DNA of 64,000 bases from Glaciecola sp947496235 (GTDB lineage Bacteria > Pseudomonadota > Gammaproteobacteria > Enterobacterales > Alteromonadaceae), in the NCBI RefSeq assembly GCF_050306235.1, contig NZ_JBLWFH010000004.1, positions 124,001 to 188,000 on the forward strand, given 5' to 3'. Positions 18,354 to 27,652 of this stretch are shown in pieces (position 1 is the first letter of the stretch; each line of letters begins with the position of its first letter). The position numbers and the translations under genes are program-made. The notes beneath the pieces were generated by a model. The model saw only the letters and a program-made list of their open reading frames with translations, was not told the DNA's origin and did no database searches.

Positions 18354-20213
18354 TTAAATATCTGAAATTGACTGACCTGATAAAGCATCTCGAATAGACT
18401 TGTCCATTCTTCGGCTAGCAAAGGTTTGGCTTATGGCATCCACAGCTTCAATCTGTTGTTTGATGTCATCAGTGCCAGCACTTTCTCTTAATTGTTCTAG
18501 CTTTTGCAACGCTTGTTCGATTTCTTCACGCTCTGATGACGACAAGAGTTCATCGCCGTCTTGCTCAAGGGCTGCATACATTGCTTCTAACACTCTTTGC
18601 GCTTCGACTTGCTGCTCTTTAAGCATTCTGGCCTGCATATCTTCGGAGGCATGGCTCATGGAAGCGCGCAGCATCTCCAAGATCTCTGATTCTTCTAATC
18701 CATAACTTGGCTTAACCTGTATTTCAGCCGTTTTACCCGTAGATTTCTCCATCGCTGAAACACTTAATAGTCCATCAGCGTCCACCTGGAAGGTGACGCG
18801 AATATGTGCGGCTCCGGCCGCCATGGCAGGAAAATCAGTTAAATTAAATTTCGCTAACGATCGACAATGCTCTACAAGCTCTCTTTCACCTTGTAAAACA
18901 TGAATCATCATGGCGGTTTGACCATCTTTAAATGTAGTAAATTCCTGAGCGCGCGCTACTGGTATAGTGGTATTGCGTGGAATAATTTTTTCCACCAAGC
19001 CGCCCATGGTTTCTAGCCCCAACGATAAGGGCAATACATCCAGCAGTAATAAGTCAGAATCCGGTTTATTGCCAACCAAGATATCAGCTTGAATACCAGC
19101 GCCTATGGCCACTACCTTGTCTGGATCTATGTTAGTCAGAGGCTCACACTGAAAGAATTCACCCACCGCATTTCTTACCGCAGGAACCCGGGTTGAACCA
19201 CCAACCATAACGACATGGGCAATGTCTTTCTGGCTTAACTTAGCATCTGCTAATGCTCGCTTGGCGATATTAACGCTTAAATCTACTTTGTCTTGTATTA
19301 AGCTTTCGAAGGTCGTTCTATCAATATCAAAGTGAATGTTTTGTTCACCTAGTTGTGCACAAAACACGGCACTTGATTCGTCACTCAAGATTTCTTTTAC
19401 TTTCTTGGCCGCTTCCATCAAATCTCTATGATAGCGTGTTTGAAGAGCTGCAATATCGAGTTTATCGACAATGTAATTGACTATGGCAAGATCAAAATCA
19501 TCACCGCCCAACGCAGTGTCTCCAGCGGTAGATAATACTTCGAACACGCCCTTGGTAAGGGTTAAAATAGAAACATCAAAGGTTCCGCCACCTAAATCAT
19601 ATACTGCTATGCTGCCTTGGGCGTTGGTATCTAACCCGTAGGCTATGGCAGCAGCGGTTGGTTCATTCAGCAAACGCAACACATTAAGGCCCGCGAGTTT
19701 TGCCGCATCCTTGGTGCTTTGTCGTTGTGCATCATCAAAATAAGCAGGAACAGTAATAACAGCACCCGTTAATTCCTCGCCAAGCGTGCTTTGGGCGCGG
19801 TTTTTCAATTGGCGTAAAATATCAGCAGAAACTTCCACTGGTGTTTTATTTCCTGCAACGGTCGCAAACGCAGGATTTCCCTCTGCACTAACAAATGAGT
19901 ACGGTAGATTGGCCCAAGTCGAAGTGACATCTTGCACACTTCGTCCCATAAATCGTTTGACTGACACTATAGTGTTTTGTGGATCGTTGACCGCATTTTC
20001 GATTGCGTCGTAGCCAACAACTTCTGCTTCTGGCGTGTATTGCACAACAGAAGGCAAAATGTGTCGTCCAGCTTCATCCGGTAAGGTCTCACAGCTACCA
20101 CTGCGTACTGCTGACACTAAAGAATTAGTGGTACCAAGATCTATACCTACGCCGATTTTCTTCTCATGAGGTGCTGCACTCTTTCCCGGCTCAGCAATTT
20201 GCAATAACGCCAT
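18354..20213 (-). CDS. hscA: Fe-S assembly chaperone HscA (Hsp70 family)
   Basis: A 619-residue Hsp70-class ATPase specialised for releasing clusters from IscU. The nucleotide-binding motifs GIGVDLGTTNS-type (here GVGIDLGTTNSLVS), AVYDLGGGTFDVSIL and VVMVGGSTRVPAVR are visible, followed by the substrate-binding domain (VLPLSLGLETMGGLVEKIIPRN). Its partner hscB lies immediately upstream, as in other isc operons. Confidence 0.98.
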   Translation of the reverse strand: MALLQIAEPGKSAAPHEKKIGVGIDLGTTNSLVSAVRSGSCETLPDEAGRHILPSVVQYTPEAEVVGYDAIENAVNDPQNTIVSVKRFMGRSVQDVTSTWANLPYSFVSAEGNPAFATVAGNKTPVEVSADILRQLKNRAQSTLGEELTGAVITVPAYFDDAQRQSTKDAAKLAGLNVLRLLNEPTAAAIAYGLDTNAQGSIAVYDLGGGTFDVSILTLTKGVFEVLSTAGDTALGGDDFDLAIVNYIVDKLDIAALQTRYHRDLMEAAKKVKEILSDESSAVFCAQLGEQNIHFDIDRTTFESLIQDKVDLSVNIAKRALADAKLSQKDIAHVVMVGGSTRVPAVRNAVGEFFQCEPLTNIDPDKVVAIGAGIQADILVGNKPDSDLLLLDVLPLSLGLETMGGLVEKIIPRNTTIPVARAQEFTTFKDGQTAMMIHVLQGERELVEHCRSLAKFNLTDFPAMAAGAAHIRVTFQVDADGLLSVSAMEKSTGKTAEIQVKPSYGLEESEILEMLRASMSHASEDMQARMLKEQQVEAQRVLEAMYAALEQDGDELLSSSEREEIEQALQKLEQLRESAGTDDIKQQIEAVDAISQTFASRRMDKSIRDALSGQSISDI

Positions 20214-20258
20214 TAATATATGCCTTTATATCTCTTTGTTTTGCTTATGGGCAATTGG

Positions 20259-20777
20259 TTAGGAAACTTGCTGTAACTTATTATCAGCCTCAGCGGCAAG
20301 TTTATTCAAAAATTTGAGTTTTGTCAGGGCTGAGGCAGCAGCTTCGTTAGATGCATGGTCTTGAGCACTGAGCGCTTGTTCTATCTGTTGAGTTAAATCT
20401 TCATCTAAAGATTCGACACTCTTAATAAACGCTTCCAACTGTTGTTGGTTATCAGCGTCAGCCAAGGCTTCTCGTAATTCCATTTGTTGCATTAAAAATT
20501 CAGTGTCTCCCATAGTCGCTTGCTCATCTGGCAAGGGAAATTGCCGAAGCGCCAACAAATGTTCGCCTCTTTTTACTGGGGTTTTTAACACATAATAGGC
20601 GTCGTTTACTTGTGCATTTTTTTGCATGTAAAGACGCTTTTCTTGCTCGCTGGCACTTGCAAACCTGTCAGGGTGAGTCAATTTTTGCAGTTGTTGATAT
20701 CGCTGTTTTAACAGGCTTTCATCAATCTGAAATGCATGTGGCAAATTATATAATGCAAAATAGTCTGTCATGTTCAT
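20259..20777 (-). CDS. hscB: Fe-S assembly co-chaperone HscB (J-protein)
   Basis: The N-terminal J-domain (DYFALYNLPHAFQIDE ... LTHPDRFASASEQEK) carries the HPD motif that activates HscA. A C-terminal three-helix domain that binds IscU follows. Its 172 residues are normal. It lies between iscA and hscA in the canonical operon order. Confidence 0.97.
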   Translation of the reverse strand: MNMTDYFALYNLPHAFQIDESLLKQRYQQLQKLTHPDRFASASEQEKRLYMQKNAQVNDAYYVLKTPVKRGEHLLALRQFPLPDEQATMGDTEFLMQQMELREALADADNQQQLEAFIKSVESLDEDLTQQIEQALSAQDHASNEAAASALTKLKFLNKLAAEADNKLQQVS

Positions 20778-20797
20778 CGGACTCTAGCTTGCACCTA

Positions 20798-21121
20798 TTA
20801 AACGGTAAAACTCTCACCGCAACCACATTCACCACTGACATTGGGGTTATTAAAGGTAAAGCCTTCGTTCAACCCTTCTTTGGCAAAATCTAACTGAGTA
20901 CCATCTAAATAAGTCAAGCTTTTACCATCAATGACAACCTTTACGCCATTATCTTCAAATACATGGTCGCCTTCGTCGATTTGATCAACAAATTCCAAAA
21001 CATAGGCTAGGCCAGAACAACCGGTAGTTTTCACACCAAGACGAATGCCCAAGCCAGAACCTCTGTTTTGCAAGAAAGTTTTTGCTCTATTCGCTGCTGC
21101 TTCTGATACTGTGATAGCCAA
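20798..21121 (-). CDS. iscA: Iron-sulfur assembly scaffold/carrier IscA
   Basis: A 107-residue A-type carrier with the three conserved cysteines, in TTGCSGLAY and GECGCGESF. It accepts clusters from IscU and passes them to [4Fe-4S] proteins. It is encoded 39 bases downstream of iscU in the operon. Confidence 0.98.
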   Translation of the reverse strand: MAITVSEAAANRAKTFLQNRGSGLGIRLGVKTTGCSGLAYVLEFVDQIDEGDHVFEDNGVKVVIDGKSLTYLDGTQLDFAKEGLNEGFTFNNPNVSGECGCGESFTV

Positions 21122-21160
21122 GTTTCTGCTCCTAATTACTCGCTGATAATGGTTTACGAT

Positions 21161-21544
21161 TTACTGTTGTCGTCGACTTTTATAGTCTGCTACTGCTGCT
21201 TTGATGGCATCTTCAGCCAAAATTGAACAGTGAATTTTCACCGGCGGTAAGGCTAACTCTTGGGCGATATCAGTGTTCTTAATTTCAGTTGCTTGATCAA
21301 TAGTTTTGCCTTTTACCCACTCTGTAACAAGAGAACTAGAAGCAATAGCTGAACCGCAGCCATATGTTTTGAACTTTGCATCTTCAATAATGCCATCGTC
21401 ATTAATTTTTAACTGTAGACGCATTACATCACCACAAGCTGGAGCACCCACCATGCCTGTTGCTACTGTAGGGTCATCTTTTTCAAATGCGCCTACGTTT
21501 CTTGGATTTTCGTAATGATCAATTACTTTATTACTGTAAGCCAT
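21161..21544 (-). CDS. iscU: Iron-sulfur cluster scaffold IscU
   Basis: A 127-residue scaffold on which IscS builds Fe-S clusters. The three cluster cysteines are in GAPACGDVM, TYGCGSAIASS and KIHCSILAEDAI. The HscA recognition motif LPPVK is intact just before the third Cys. It lies 18 bases after iscS. Confidence 0.98.
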   Translation of the reverse strand: MAYSNKVIDHYENPRNVGAFEKDDPTVATGMVGAPACGDVMRLQLKINDDGIIEDAKFKTYGCGSAIASSSLVTEWVKGKTIDQATEIKNTDIAQELALPPVKIHCSILAEDAIKAAVADYKSRRQQ

Positions 21545-21562
21545 GTTCTCACACCTCTACTT

Positions 21563-22786
21563 TTAGTGGTTTACCCACTCAACTGATTCTAAATCTATGC
21601 CTTCTTTGAACATGTCCCAAAGAGGTGACATTTCGCGAAGCTTAACAATAGCGCTACGCACAACCTTAATCACATAATCGATTTCTTCTTCAGTGGTAAA
21701 CCTACCGATGCTGAATCTAATAGAACTATGTGCAAGCTCGTCATTCATGCCCAACGCTCGCAGCACGTAAGAAGGTTCTAAACTTGCTGAAGTACAAGCT
21801 GAGCCTGAGGAAACCGCCATATCTTTTAATGCCATGATTAAACTTTCACCTTCAACATAATTAAAGGAAACGTTTAAACTACCAGCAACGCGTTTTTCTA
21901 AATCACCGTTAAGATAGACTTCTTCCATATCTTTAATGCCGTTCCAAAGCTTGTCGCGTAACATTTTGATACGCTCATTTTCGGTCGCCATTTCTTCTTT
22001 GGCTATTCTGAAGGCTTCGCCCATACCCACAATCTGGTGAGTCGGCAAAGTACCTGAACGCATTCCACGCTCGTGTCCACCACCGTGCATCTGTGCTTCA
22101 ATTCTCACGCGAGGCTTTCTTCTTACGTAAAGCGCACCTATGCCTTTAGGTCCATAAATTTTATGTGCCGAAAATGACATTAAGTCGATTTTCAATGTTT
22201 GTAAGTCAATAGGCACTTTTCCAGCTGCTTGAGCCGCATCCACGTGAAAGATAATTTTATTTTCACGACAGAGATCGCCAATCGCTTGCATATCCTGAAT
22301 GACACCAATCTCGTTGTTGACAAACATTACACTGACTAAAATAGTGTCTTCTCGAATTGCATCTTTTAACTTGTTTAAGTCTAAAAGACCATTCGTTTCT
22401 GGTAATAAATAGGTGACTTCATAGCCTTCTCGTTCCAACTGACGCGTTGTATCTAATACCGCTTTATGCTCAGTTTTCACCGTGATGATGTGCTTACCAC
22501 GCTTCTTATAGAAATGTGCCGCACCCTTTATTGCCAAATTATTTGATTCGGTAGCACCAGAGGTAAACACAATTTCACGAGGATCTGCATTTACTAACTC
22601 TGCGATTTGATTGCGTGCTATGTCGACAGCTTCTTCTGCAACCCATCCAAACTTGTGCGAACGAGAGGCTGGGTTACCAAAGTTACCCTCCATCGATAAG
22701 CACTCCGTCATCTTTTCAACTACACGAGGATCAACTGGTGTCGTCGACGCGTAATCAAGATAAATGGGTAATTTTAAGTTGCTCAT
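21563..22786 (-). CDS. iscS: Cysteine desulfurase IscS
   Basis: A PLP-dependent enzyme that takes sulfur from cysteine for Fe-S clusters and tRNA thiolation. The PLP lysine is in SFSAHKIYGPKGIG. The mobile-loop catalytic cysteine is in SSGSACTSASLEPSYVLRALG. The start MSNLKLPIYLDYASTTPVDPRV matches the family apart from a few extra residues. Its cysteine substrate comes from the pathway begun by cysE, encoded nearby. Confidence 0.98.
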   Translation of the reverse strand: MSNLKLPIYLDYASTTPVDPRVVEKMTECLSMEGNFGNPASRSHKFGWVAEEAVDIARNQIAELVNADPREIVFTSGATESNNLAIKGAAHFYKKRGKHIITVKTEHKAVLDTTRQLEREGYEVTYLLPETNGLLDLNKLKDAIREDTILVSVMFVNNEIGVIQDMQAIGDLCRENKIIFHVDAAQAAGKVPIDLQTLKIDLMSFSAHKIYGPKGIGALYVRRKPRVRIEAQMHGGGHERGMRSGTLPTHQIVGMGEAFRIAKEEMATENERIKMLRDKLWNGIKDMEEVYLNGDLEKRVAGSLNVSFNYVEGESLIMALKDMAVSSGSACTSASLEPSYVLRALGMNDELAHSSIRFSIGRFTTEEEIDYVIKVVRSAIVKLREMSPLWDMFKEGIDLESVEWVNH

Positions 22787-22798
22787 CTGTTACTCCGC

Positions 22799-23278
22799 TT
22801 AAAGTTGCATACTAATTTCAATATTATCTACTAAATTCTTGGCACTGTTATTTTGTCTGTTTGCGACAGACTTCACATCGTTTTTGCTCATCAAGTCGCC
22901 AAGGGTTATTTCATTTAAAAAGTTAGCGATACGATCGCTTAATTCTTGCCATAAATTATGGGTCAAACATCGTTGACCGCCTTGGCAATCTGCATGACCG
23001 CTACATCTAGTCGCGTCAATGGTCTCATTGACCGCGTTGATTACATCGCCAATCGCAATCTTGTGAGCATCTTTGCCTAACAAATAACCACCACCAGGTC
23101 CCCTCACACTTTCTACCAACGCCTGTTTGCGTAGCTTTGCAAACAATTGCTCTAAATAAGAAAGCGAAATCGCCTGGCGCTCAGAAATATCCGCCAGAGA
23201 CACAGGCCCAGTCTGTGAATGTAAAGCGACATCTAACAACGCTGTCACTGCGTACCTGCCCTTCGATGTTAGTTTCAT
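22799..23278 (-). CDS. iscR: Fe-S-sensing Rrf2-family regulator IscR
   Basis: A winged helix-turn-helix repressor that holds a [2Fe-2S] cluster and shuts off the isc operon when clusters are plentiful. MKLTSKGRYAVTALLDVA is the family start, and the cluster ligands are in TRCSGHADCQGGQRCLTH (three Cys and one His). I chose the ATG at 23278 over a TTG six bases upstream. A probable IscR operator overlaps the promoter, consistent with autoregulation. Confidence 0.97.
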   Translation of the reverse strand: MKLTSKGRYAVTALLDVALHSQTGPVSLADISERQAISLSYLEQLFAKLRKQALVESVRGPGGGYLLGKDAHKIAIGDVINAVNETIDATRCSGHADCQGGQRCLTHNLWQELSDRIANFLNEITLGDLMSKNDVKSVANRQNNSAKNLVDNIEISMQL

Positions 23279-23312
23279 AATCAATTGCGCCTGCGTGCTA
23301 AAATATGCGTAA

Positions 23313-23344
23313 AGTCTAATTACCTGAGTAATTTTGTCAAGTAT
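23313..23344 (-). promoter_or_regulatory. isc operon promoter overlapped by an IscR type-1-like operator
   Basis: On the minus strand a TTGACA -35 box and TAGACT -10 box lie 16 bases apart. A 25-base sequence at 23320-23344, starting ATACTTGAC and ending CTCAGGTAA, follows the known type-1 IscR consensus (ATA-SYYGAC ... AGTC-RRSTAT) at most positions and covers the -35 box. This is the expected geometry for repression by [2Fe-2S]-IscR. Confidence 0.7.
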
Positions 23345-23442
23345 TTATCCGACTATTTTACTAGGTTATTATTGATATGAGGTTTAACTTCCATCTAATC
23401 AAGGGCCTACAGTATTATTTACTCCGCAACGCTAAAAAATGC

Positions 23443-24252
23443 CTAAATCTGCGGGTCAAAAGCTTCGTTTTGCTGTTCTTTGATCACAGGTGAAATCCCC
23501 GTATTTTCAAAATCTTCAGCGCTAATGCGAGGAATACTATCAGCACAAACATCCCCGCCTAATGATTGTATTACTTTGCACATTTCAGCTACTTTCTTAT
23601 CCATCAAATGCACATGTTCGAGCATAATACCCATGGCGTTAGCAACAGGATCAGGATTGTCTTCGGCAACTGCATAAGCATCAAAACCATATTTTTTAGC
23701 AATGGCCTGGCGTTGCGAAGTTTTATGTTTATTAGCCGGCTGAATAATGCGCCCAGGAATGCCAACGCAAGTCGCGTTTTCAGGCACATCTTTAACAACC
23801 ACAGAATTTGAGCCTACACGGGCGTTTTCGCCAATCAGAATCGGGCCTAGAATTTTAGCGCCAGCTCCCACCACAACGTTTGCACCTAAGGTTGGATGTC
23901 GCTTACCTTTGCTCCAACTTGTGCCGCCTAAGGTAACGCTGTGATAAAGGGTTACATCATCTCCCACCACGGCTGTTTCGCCGATCACTACGCCCATACC
24001 ATGGTCAATAAATACACGACGACCAAGCTTAGCCCCCGGATGAATTTCGATGCCCGTTAAAAAGCGAGAAAAGGTTGATAGTACTCGCGCTAGCCAGCCT
24101 AGCTTTAGATTCCATAGCTTATGGCTAAGCCTGTGGATCCATATGGCATGTAGCCCTGGATAGTTAAACAATACTTCGAAGCTGTTTTTAGCTGCAGGGT
24201 CGCGATGAAATACGCTATTAATATCTTCTTTAATTCTACTGAACATAATCAT
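23443..24252 (-). CDS. cysE: Serine O-acetyltransferase
   Basis: The first enzyme of cysteine synthesis; it acetylates serine with acetyl-CoA. An N-terminal helical part is followed by the left-handed beta-helix hexapeptide domain (IDHGMGVVIGETAVVGDDVTL, HPTLGANVVVGAGAKILGPI). The ATG overlaps the trmJ stop (ATGA), with a second ATG two codons on. Its 269 residues are usual. The position beside iscR links cysteine supply to Fe-S assembly. Confidence 0.96.
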   Translation of the reverse strand: MIMFSRIKEDINSVFHRDPAAKNSFEVLFNYPGLHAIWIHRLSHKLWNLKLGWLARVLSTFSRFLTGIEIHPGAKLGRRVFIDHGMGVVIGETAVVGDDVTLYHSVTLGGTSWSKGKRHPTLGANVVVGAGAKILGPILIGENARVGSNSVVVKDVPENATCVGIPGRIIQPANKHKTSQRQAIAKKYGFDAYAVAEDNPDPVANAMGIMLEHVHLMDKKVAEMCKVIQSLGGDVCADSIPRISAEDFENTGISPVIKEQQNEAFDPQI

Positions 24253-24977
24253 TTATCTTTAGTCAATTTATCTACTGAAGCTAACATTCCCCGTAGAATG
24301 TTAATTTCCCTGCTGTCTGGTCGTGCTCGAGTGAACAGTCGTTTAAGTCTGGCCATTATTATGCCCGGGTGATTCTCCCTAATAAAACCGGTCTTACTGA
24401 GTGTTTCTTCCAAATGCACATAAAATCTATCGAGATCTTCCACTAAGGGATACTCTGGGGTTTCATTTGGGGCGTATTGGGCGGCTTTCTTTTCTAAAAA
24501 GCTCATTCTGATTTCATAGCACAAGGTCTGCACGGCAGCCGCCAGGTTCAGAGAACTATATTCAGGATTAGCATCTATGCAAACGTGAAAATGGCATAGT
24601 CTTAGTTCTTCGTTGGTAAGGCCATTTGCTTCTCGTCCAAATACCAAAGCCACCGGATATTGCGGTGACTCAAGGGTTAATTTTGCGCCACATTCTCTGG
24701 CCGTTAGCATCGGCCAATCTAGGGTCCTTGAGCGCGCAGATGTTCCTACAACTAAACCACAGCCTTGAATAGCCTGAGAAAGGTCACTGACTATTTCAGC
24801 ATTTTGCAAAACATCTCCAGCCCCAGCGGCAAGCGCGCTGCTTTTTCCGTCAGGAGGCGAAATAGGGTCGACTAGAACCAACTTTGATAGTCCCATGGTT
24901 TTCATAGCCCTCGCAGCCGAGCCTATATTTCCCGAGTGAGAAGTGTTAACCAAAACTATTCGTATATTTTCTAGCAT
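24249..24977 (-). CDS. trmJ: tRNA (cytidine/uridine-2'-O-)-methyltransferase TrmJ
   Basis: A SPOUT-family methyltransferase for position 32 of tRNAs. The N-terminus MLENIRIVLVNTSHSGNIG and the knot motif VALVFGREANGLTNEE are diagnostic. I chose the ATG at 24977: AAGGGG precedes it and it matches the family N-terminus, whereas a longer frame starting 39 bases upstream adds unrelated residues. The stop overlaps the cysE start. Confidence 0.95.
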   Translation of the reverse strand: MLENIRIVLVNTSHSGNIGSAARAMKTMGLSKLVLVDPISPPDGKSSALAAGAGDVLQNAEIVSDLSQAIQGCGLVVGTSARSRTLDWPMLTARECGAKLTLESPQYPVALVFGREANGLTNEELRLCHFHVCIDANPEYSSLNLAAAVQTLCYEIRMSFLEKKAAQYAPNETPEYPLVEDLDRFYVHLEETLSKTGFIRENHPGIIMARLKRLFTRARPDSREINILRGMLASVDKLTKDK

Positions 24978-25104
24978 TGCATTGCCCCTTGCAAAAATCG
25001 GCGCGTAATATATCACGCAATAGTTTCTCTTTCACTAAAGGATTGAATCTGGTAGACTCCGCCCGTTTTTTAATCTAGTTCTTTATAATATTTGGCGGTT
25101 TCTT

Positions 25105-25902
25105 ATGCATCCGATGCTCAACATCGCAGTACGTGCTGCGCGTTCGGCGGGCAGCATTATTGCTCGTGGTTTCGAAAACTTAGACGATTTACAAATTCAA
25201 TCTAAAGGTTCAAGTGATTATGTCACTAAAATCGACAAGGAAGCCGAAGCTGCCATCATTGGTAAAATTCAACAGTCATATCCTGAGCATTCTTTCATTG
25301 GTGAAGAAGGCGGCAACATCGACAACAATTCAGATTTTACTTGGGTGATCGATCCCCTCGATGGCACCACTAATTTTATTCGCGGCATTCCACATTTTGC
25401 CGTTAGCATTGCATTATTGTACAAAGGTAAACTCGATCAAGCAGTTGTATTTGATCCTATCAGAGGTGAGCTATTTACTGCATCAAAAGGTGCTGGTGCA
25501 CAATTAAATGGTTATCGTATTCGGGTGTCTAAAGCCAAAGATTTAACTGAAACTGTGCTAGCAACCGCTTTTCCATTTAAAGATAAAAGTCAATTTGCCG
25601 AAGCAAGCAGTAAATTCAATGCGGTATACATGCAATCAGGTGACGTTCGTCGTATGGGTTCAGCGGCCCTTGATTTGGCCTATGTTGCTGCAGGTCGCTT
25701 TGATGGTTATTTTGAAAAGGGTCTAAAATCCTGGGATATGGCCGCCGGTGAACTAATTGTGCGAGAAGCAGGCGGATTAAGCACTGATTATGCTGGTAAC
25801 AATGATCCCCTATATGCGGAATTGAAGAAGCCAGGTTCTGCAAACGGCATAGTGTCAGGGTCACCAAAAGTGGTGCAGCAATTAGTCAAAATATTAAAAT
25901 AG
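25105..25902 (+). CDS. suhB: Inositol-1-monophosphatase family protein SuhB
   Basis: A 265-residue member of the IMPase family with the metal-binding motifs GEEGG, DPLDGTTNFIRGIPHF and KSWDMAAGELIVREAGG. SuhB hydrolyses inositol phosphates in vitro and in E. coli serves as a processive rRNA antitermination factor. It is transcribed divergently from trmJ. An extended -10-like TGGTAGACT with a GC-rich start region lies about 50 bases upstream, and a terminator follows. Confidence 0.97.
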   Translation: MHPMLNIAVRAARSAGSIIARGFENLDDLQIQSKGSSDYVTKIDKEAEAAIIGKIQQSYPEHSFIGEEGGNIDNNSDFTWVIDPLDGTTNFIRGIPHFAVSIALLYKGKLDQAVVFDPIRGELFTASKGAGAQLNGYRIRVSKAKDLTETVLATAFPFKDKSQFAEASSKFNAVYMQSGDVRRMGSAALDLAYVAAGRFDGYFEKGLKSWDMAAGELIVREAGGLSTDYAGNNDPLYAELKKPGSANGIVSGSPKVVQQLVKILK

Positions 25903-25935
25903 GTTCTATACTAGATTTTTGACGTTCAAGACAAT

Positions 25936-25968
25936 AAGGCTCATTTAGCGACAAAATGGGCCTTTTTT
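25936..25968 (+). terminator. Rho-independent terminator after suhB
   Basis: AAGGCTCATTT pairs with AAATGGGCCTT (one T-G pair) and is followed by six T. It lies 34 bases past the suhB stop. Confidence 0.85.
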
Positions 25969-26082
25969 ATAAATTAAGATAAGTTGTTTAGCTATTTATT
26001 CCAGTGCAATAACAGTTTATTCTAGAGAAAGTTTCTACATGGTAAGCATGTAGAAGTCAGTGTTCATATATTCATAGCTCAA

Positions 26083-27531
26083 ATGGAGTTGATTTTGGCT
26101 ACTAATAACGAATCAAAGAGATTAAATTATTTTGTCGGAATTTTGGTATTTCTGATTATTGCGGTATCAGCTTATATCACTATCGGCGATTTGGCGGGTA
26201 AACAAAGCCAACAACATCAACAGTCAATATCTCCAGTATTCGCCTTGGTAGAAAATGAGCTTTTGCGCCCACTACATATCGCCGAAACTCTGGCTGAAAT
26301 TGAGCTTTATAAAGAATTCTTCATTGCGGATGAACCCGATAAAGAAAAGTTAGTCGCCCTTCTCGATAAGTTTAACTCCACATTTGGATACGAATTTTAT
26401 CTTGCCCATGACAAGTCTAGAAAACAATATAACTCTAATGGCCAAGTATTCGATCTTATAGAAGGTCAGGTTATTTGGTACTTTGCCTTAAAAGATCAGA
26501 CAGATAATGATATTCAGGCGGTGCTAGGAAAGCGCGAAGATGTGCATTTGTATATAGACGTGCGCCAATATGATGAACAGGGTAACTTTATTGGCTTTGC
26601 TGGTTTAGGCAAGTCGTTATCTGATTTTTTATTGTCTTTTGAAAAATTCCGTAATGAATACGGACACGAATTTATCTTTGTGAACAACGAAAAACAAATT
26701 GTGCTTTCATCTATCTCCGAATTATCACCTGCCCATGCTATTACTGAAGATGAAGTTATTGGTATTAAAGAAATCAACCAAGTGGAATGGTATGACGAAT
26801 TCGTGAATCAAGCGGGTGACGATGTAGAGCCTAGCGTGATAGTTTCCAGTGAAACTGGGGATTTGCTGATTTCTAAGCTGTCGTTGCAAAATCTTAAGTG
26901 GAATATTTATATTCTCACACCGCTCAATGAACGTCAGTTAGAAGTAAACAAATCTTTTGCGTTATATGTTGCCATTGGTATTTTGATTTTGTTCATCGCC
27001 TATAAGGTGTTGTACAAACTCATCGATAAATACATGGATAAAGTGAATCGCCGGATTAATCAAGATCCTCTCACTTTACTTGCCAACCGAGAATACGCTC
27101 GCACTTTCTTTTATCGTGAACGTCGGGTACATAGACAAATGTCCGTAATTGTGTGTGACTTAGATAGATTCAAGAATATTAATGATCAATACGGTCATAT
27201 GGCAGGCGATATAGTACTTAAAAAAGTCGCCCGAACTTTTGAAAGCGTAGTTAGTAAACAAGGTTTAGTAGCACGCTGGGGCGGAGAAGAGTTTGCCATT
27301 ATTCTACCGGACAAAGATTCCACAGAAGCTCGTGAAGTTGCTGAAAAATGCCGTCTTGAAATAGAGCGCTTGAGCATAGTACACAAAGAAACAGAAATTA
27401 CAGTCACTGGTTCTTTTGGTATCAGTGCTTCTCGACAATATGCTGACAATTTGGAAGTATTGGTAGAACGTGCAGATCGTGCAATGTATAAAGCCAAAGT
27501 AGAAGGCAGAAATACGGTAATAAGCGGTTAG
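26083..27531 (+). CDS. Membrane-bound diguanylate cyclase with periplasmic sensor
   Basis: Two membrane helices (YFVGILVFLIIAVSAYI and FALYVAIGILILFIAYKVL) enclose a periplasmic domain of about 245 residues of the Cache-like sensor type. A cytoplasmic GGDEF domain (about residues 320-480) follows, with VCDLDRFKNINDQYGHMAGD and the active-site signature RWGGEEF. It should make cyclic-di-GMP. The inhibitory RxxD site five residues before the signature is absent (SKQG there), so product inhibition is unlikely. The ATG has no clear ribosome binding site; a TTG four codons later, with GGAG in front, may be the true start. The ligand is unknown. Confidence 0.9.
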   Translation: MELILATNNESKRLNYFVGILVFLIIAVSAYITIGDLAGKQSQQHQQSISPVFALVENELLRPLHIAETLAEIELYKEFFIADEPDKEKLVALLDKFNSTFGYEFYLAHDKSRKQYNSNGQVFDLIEGQVIWYFALKDQTDNDIQAVLGKREDVHLYIDVRQYDEQGNFIGFAGLGKSLSDFLLSFEKFRNEYGHEFIFVNNEKQIVLSSISELSPAHAITEDEVIGIKEINQVEWYDEFVNQAGDDVEPSVIVSSETGDLLISKLSLQNLKWNIYILTPLNERQLEVNKSFALYVAIGILILFIAYKVLYKLIDKYMDKVNRRINQDPLTLLANREYARTFFYRERRVHRQMSVIVCDLDRFKNINDQYGHMAGDIVLKKVARTFESVVSKQGLVARWGGEEFAIILPDKDSTEAREVAEKCRLEIERLSIVHKETEITVTGSFGISASRQYADNLEVLVERADRAMYKAKVEGRNTVISG

Positions 27532-27604
27532 TAGCGCTAGCTGTAAGCCAACTTATAACGTCTATTTGAACATCTAGCCTTATAGATTCTCAAGCACTTT
27601 TAGA

Positions 27605-27637
27605 CAAAAAAATAGCAGGCATAGGCCTGCTATTTTT
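27605..27637. terminator. Bidirectional terminator between the diguanylate cyclase and secF
   Basis: A perfect 11-base stem (AAATAGCAGGC / GCCTGCTATTT) with an ATAG loop has A-runs on the left and T-runs on the right. It can therefore end both converging transcripts. Confidence 0.9.
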
Positions 27638-27652
27638 GTATTAAGTTTCACA

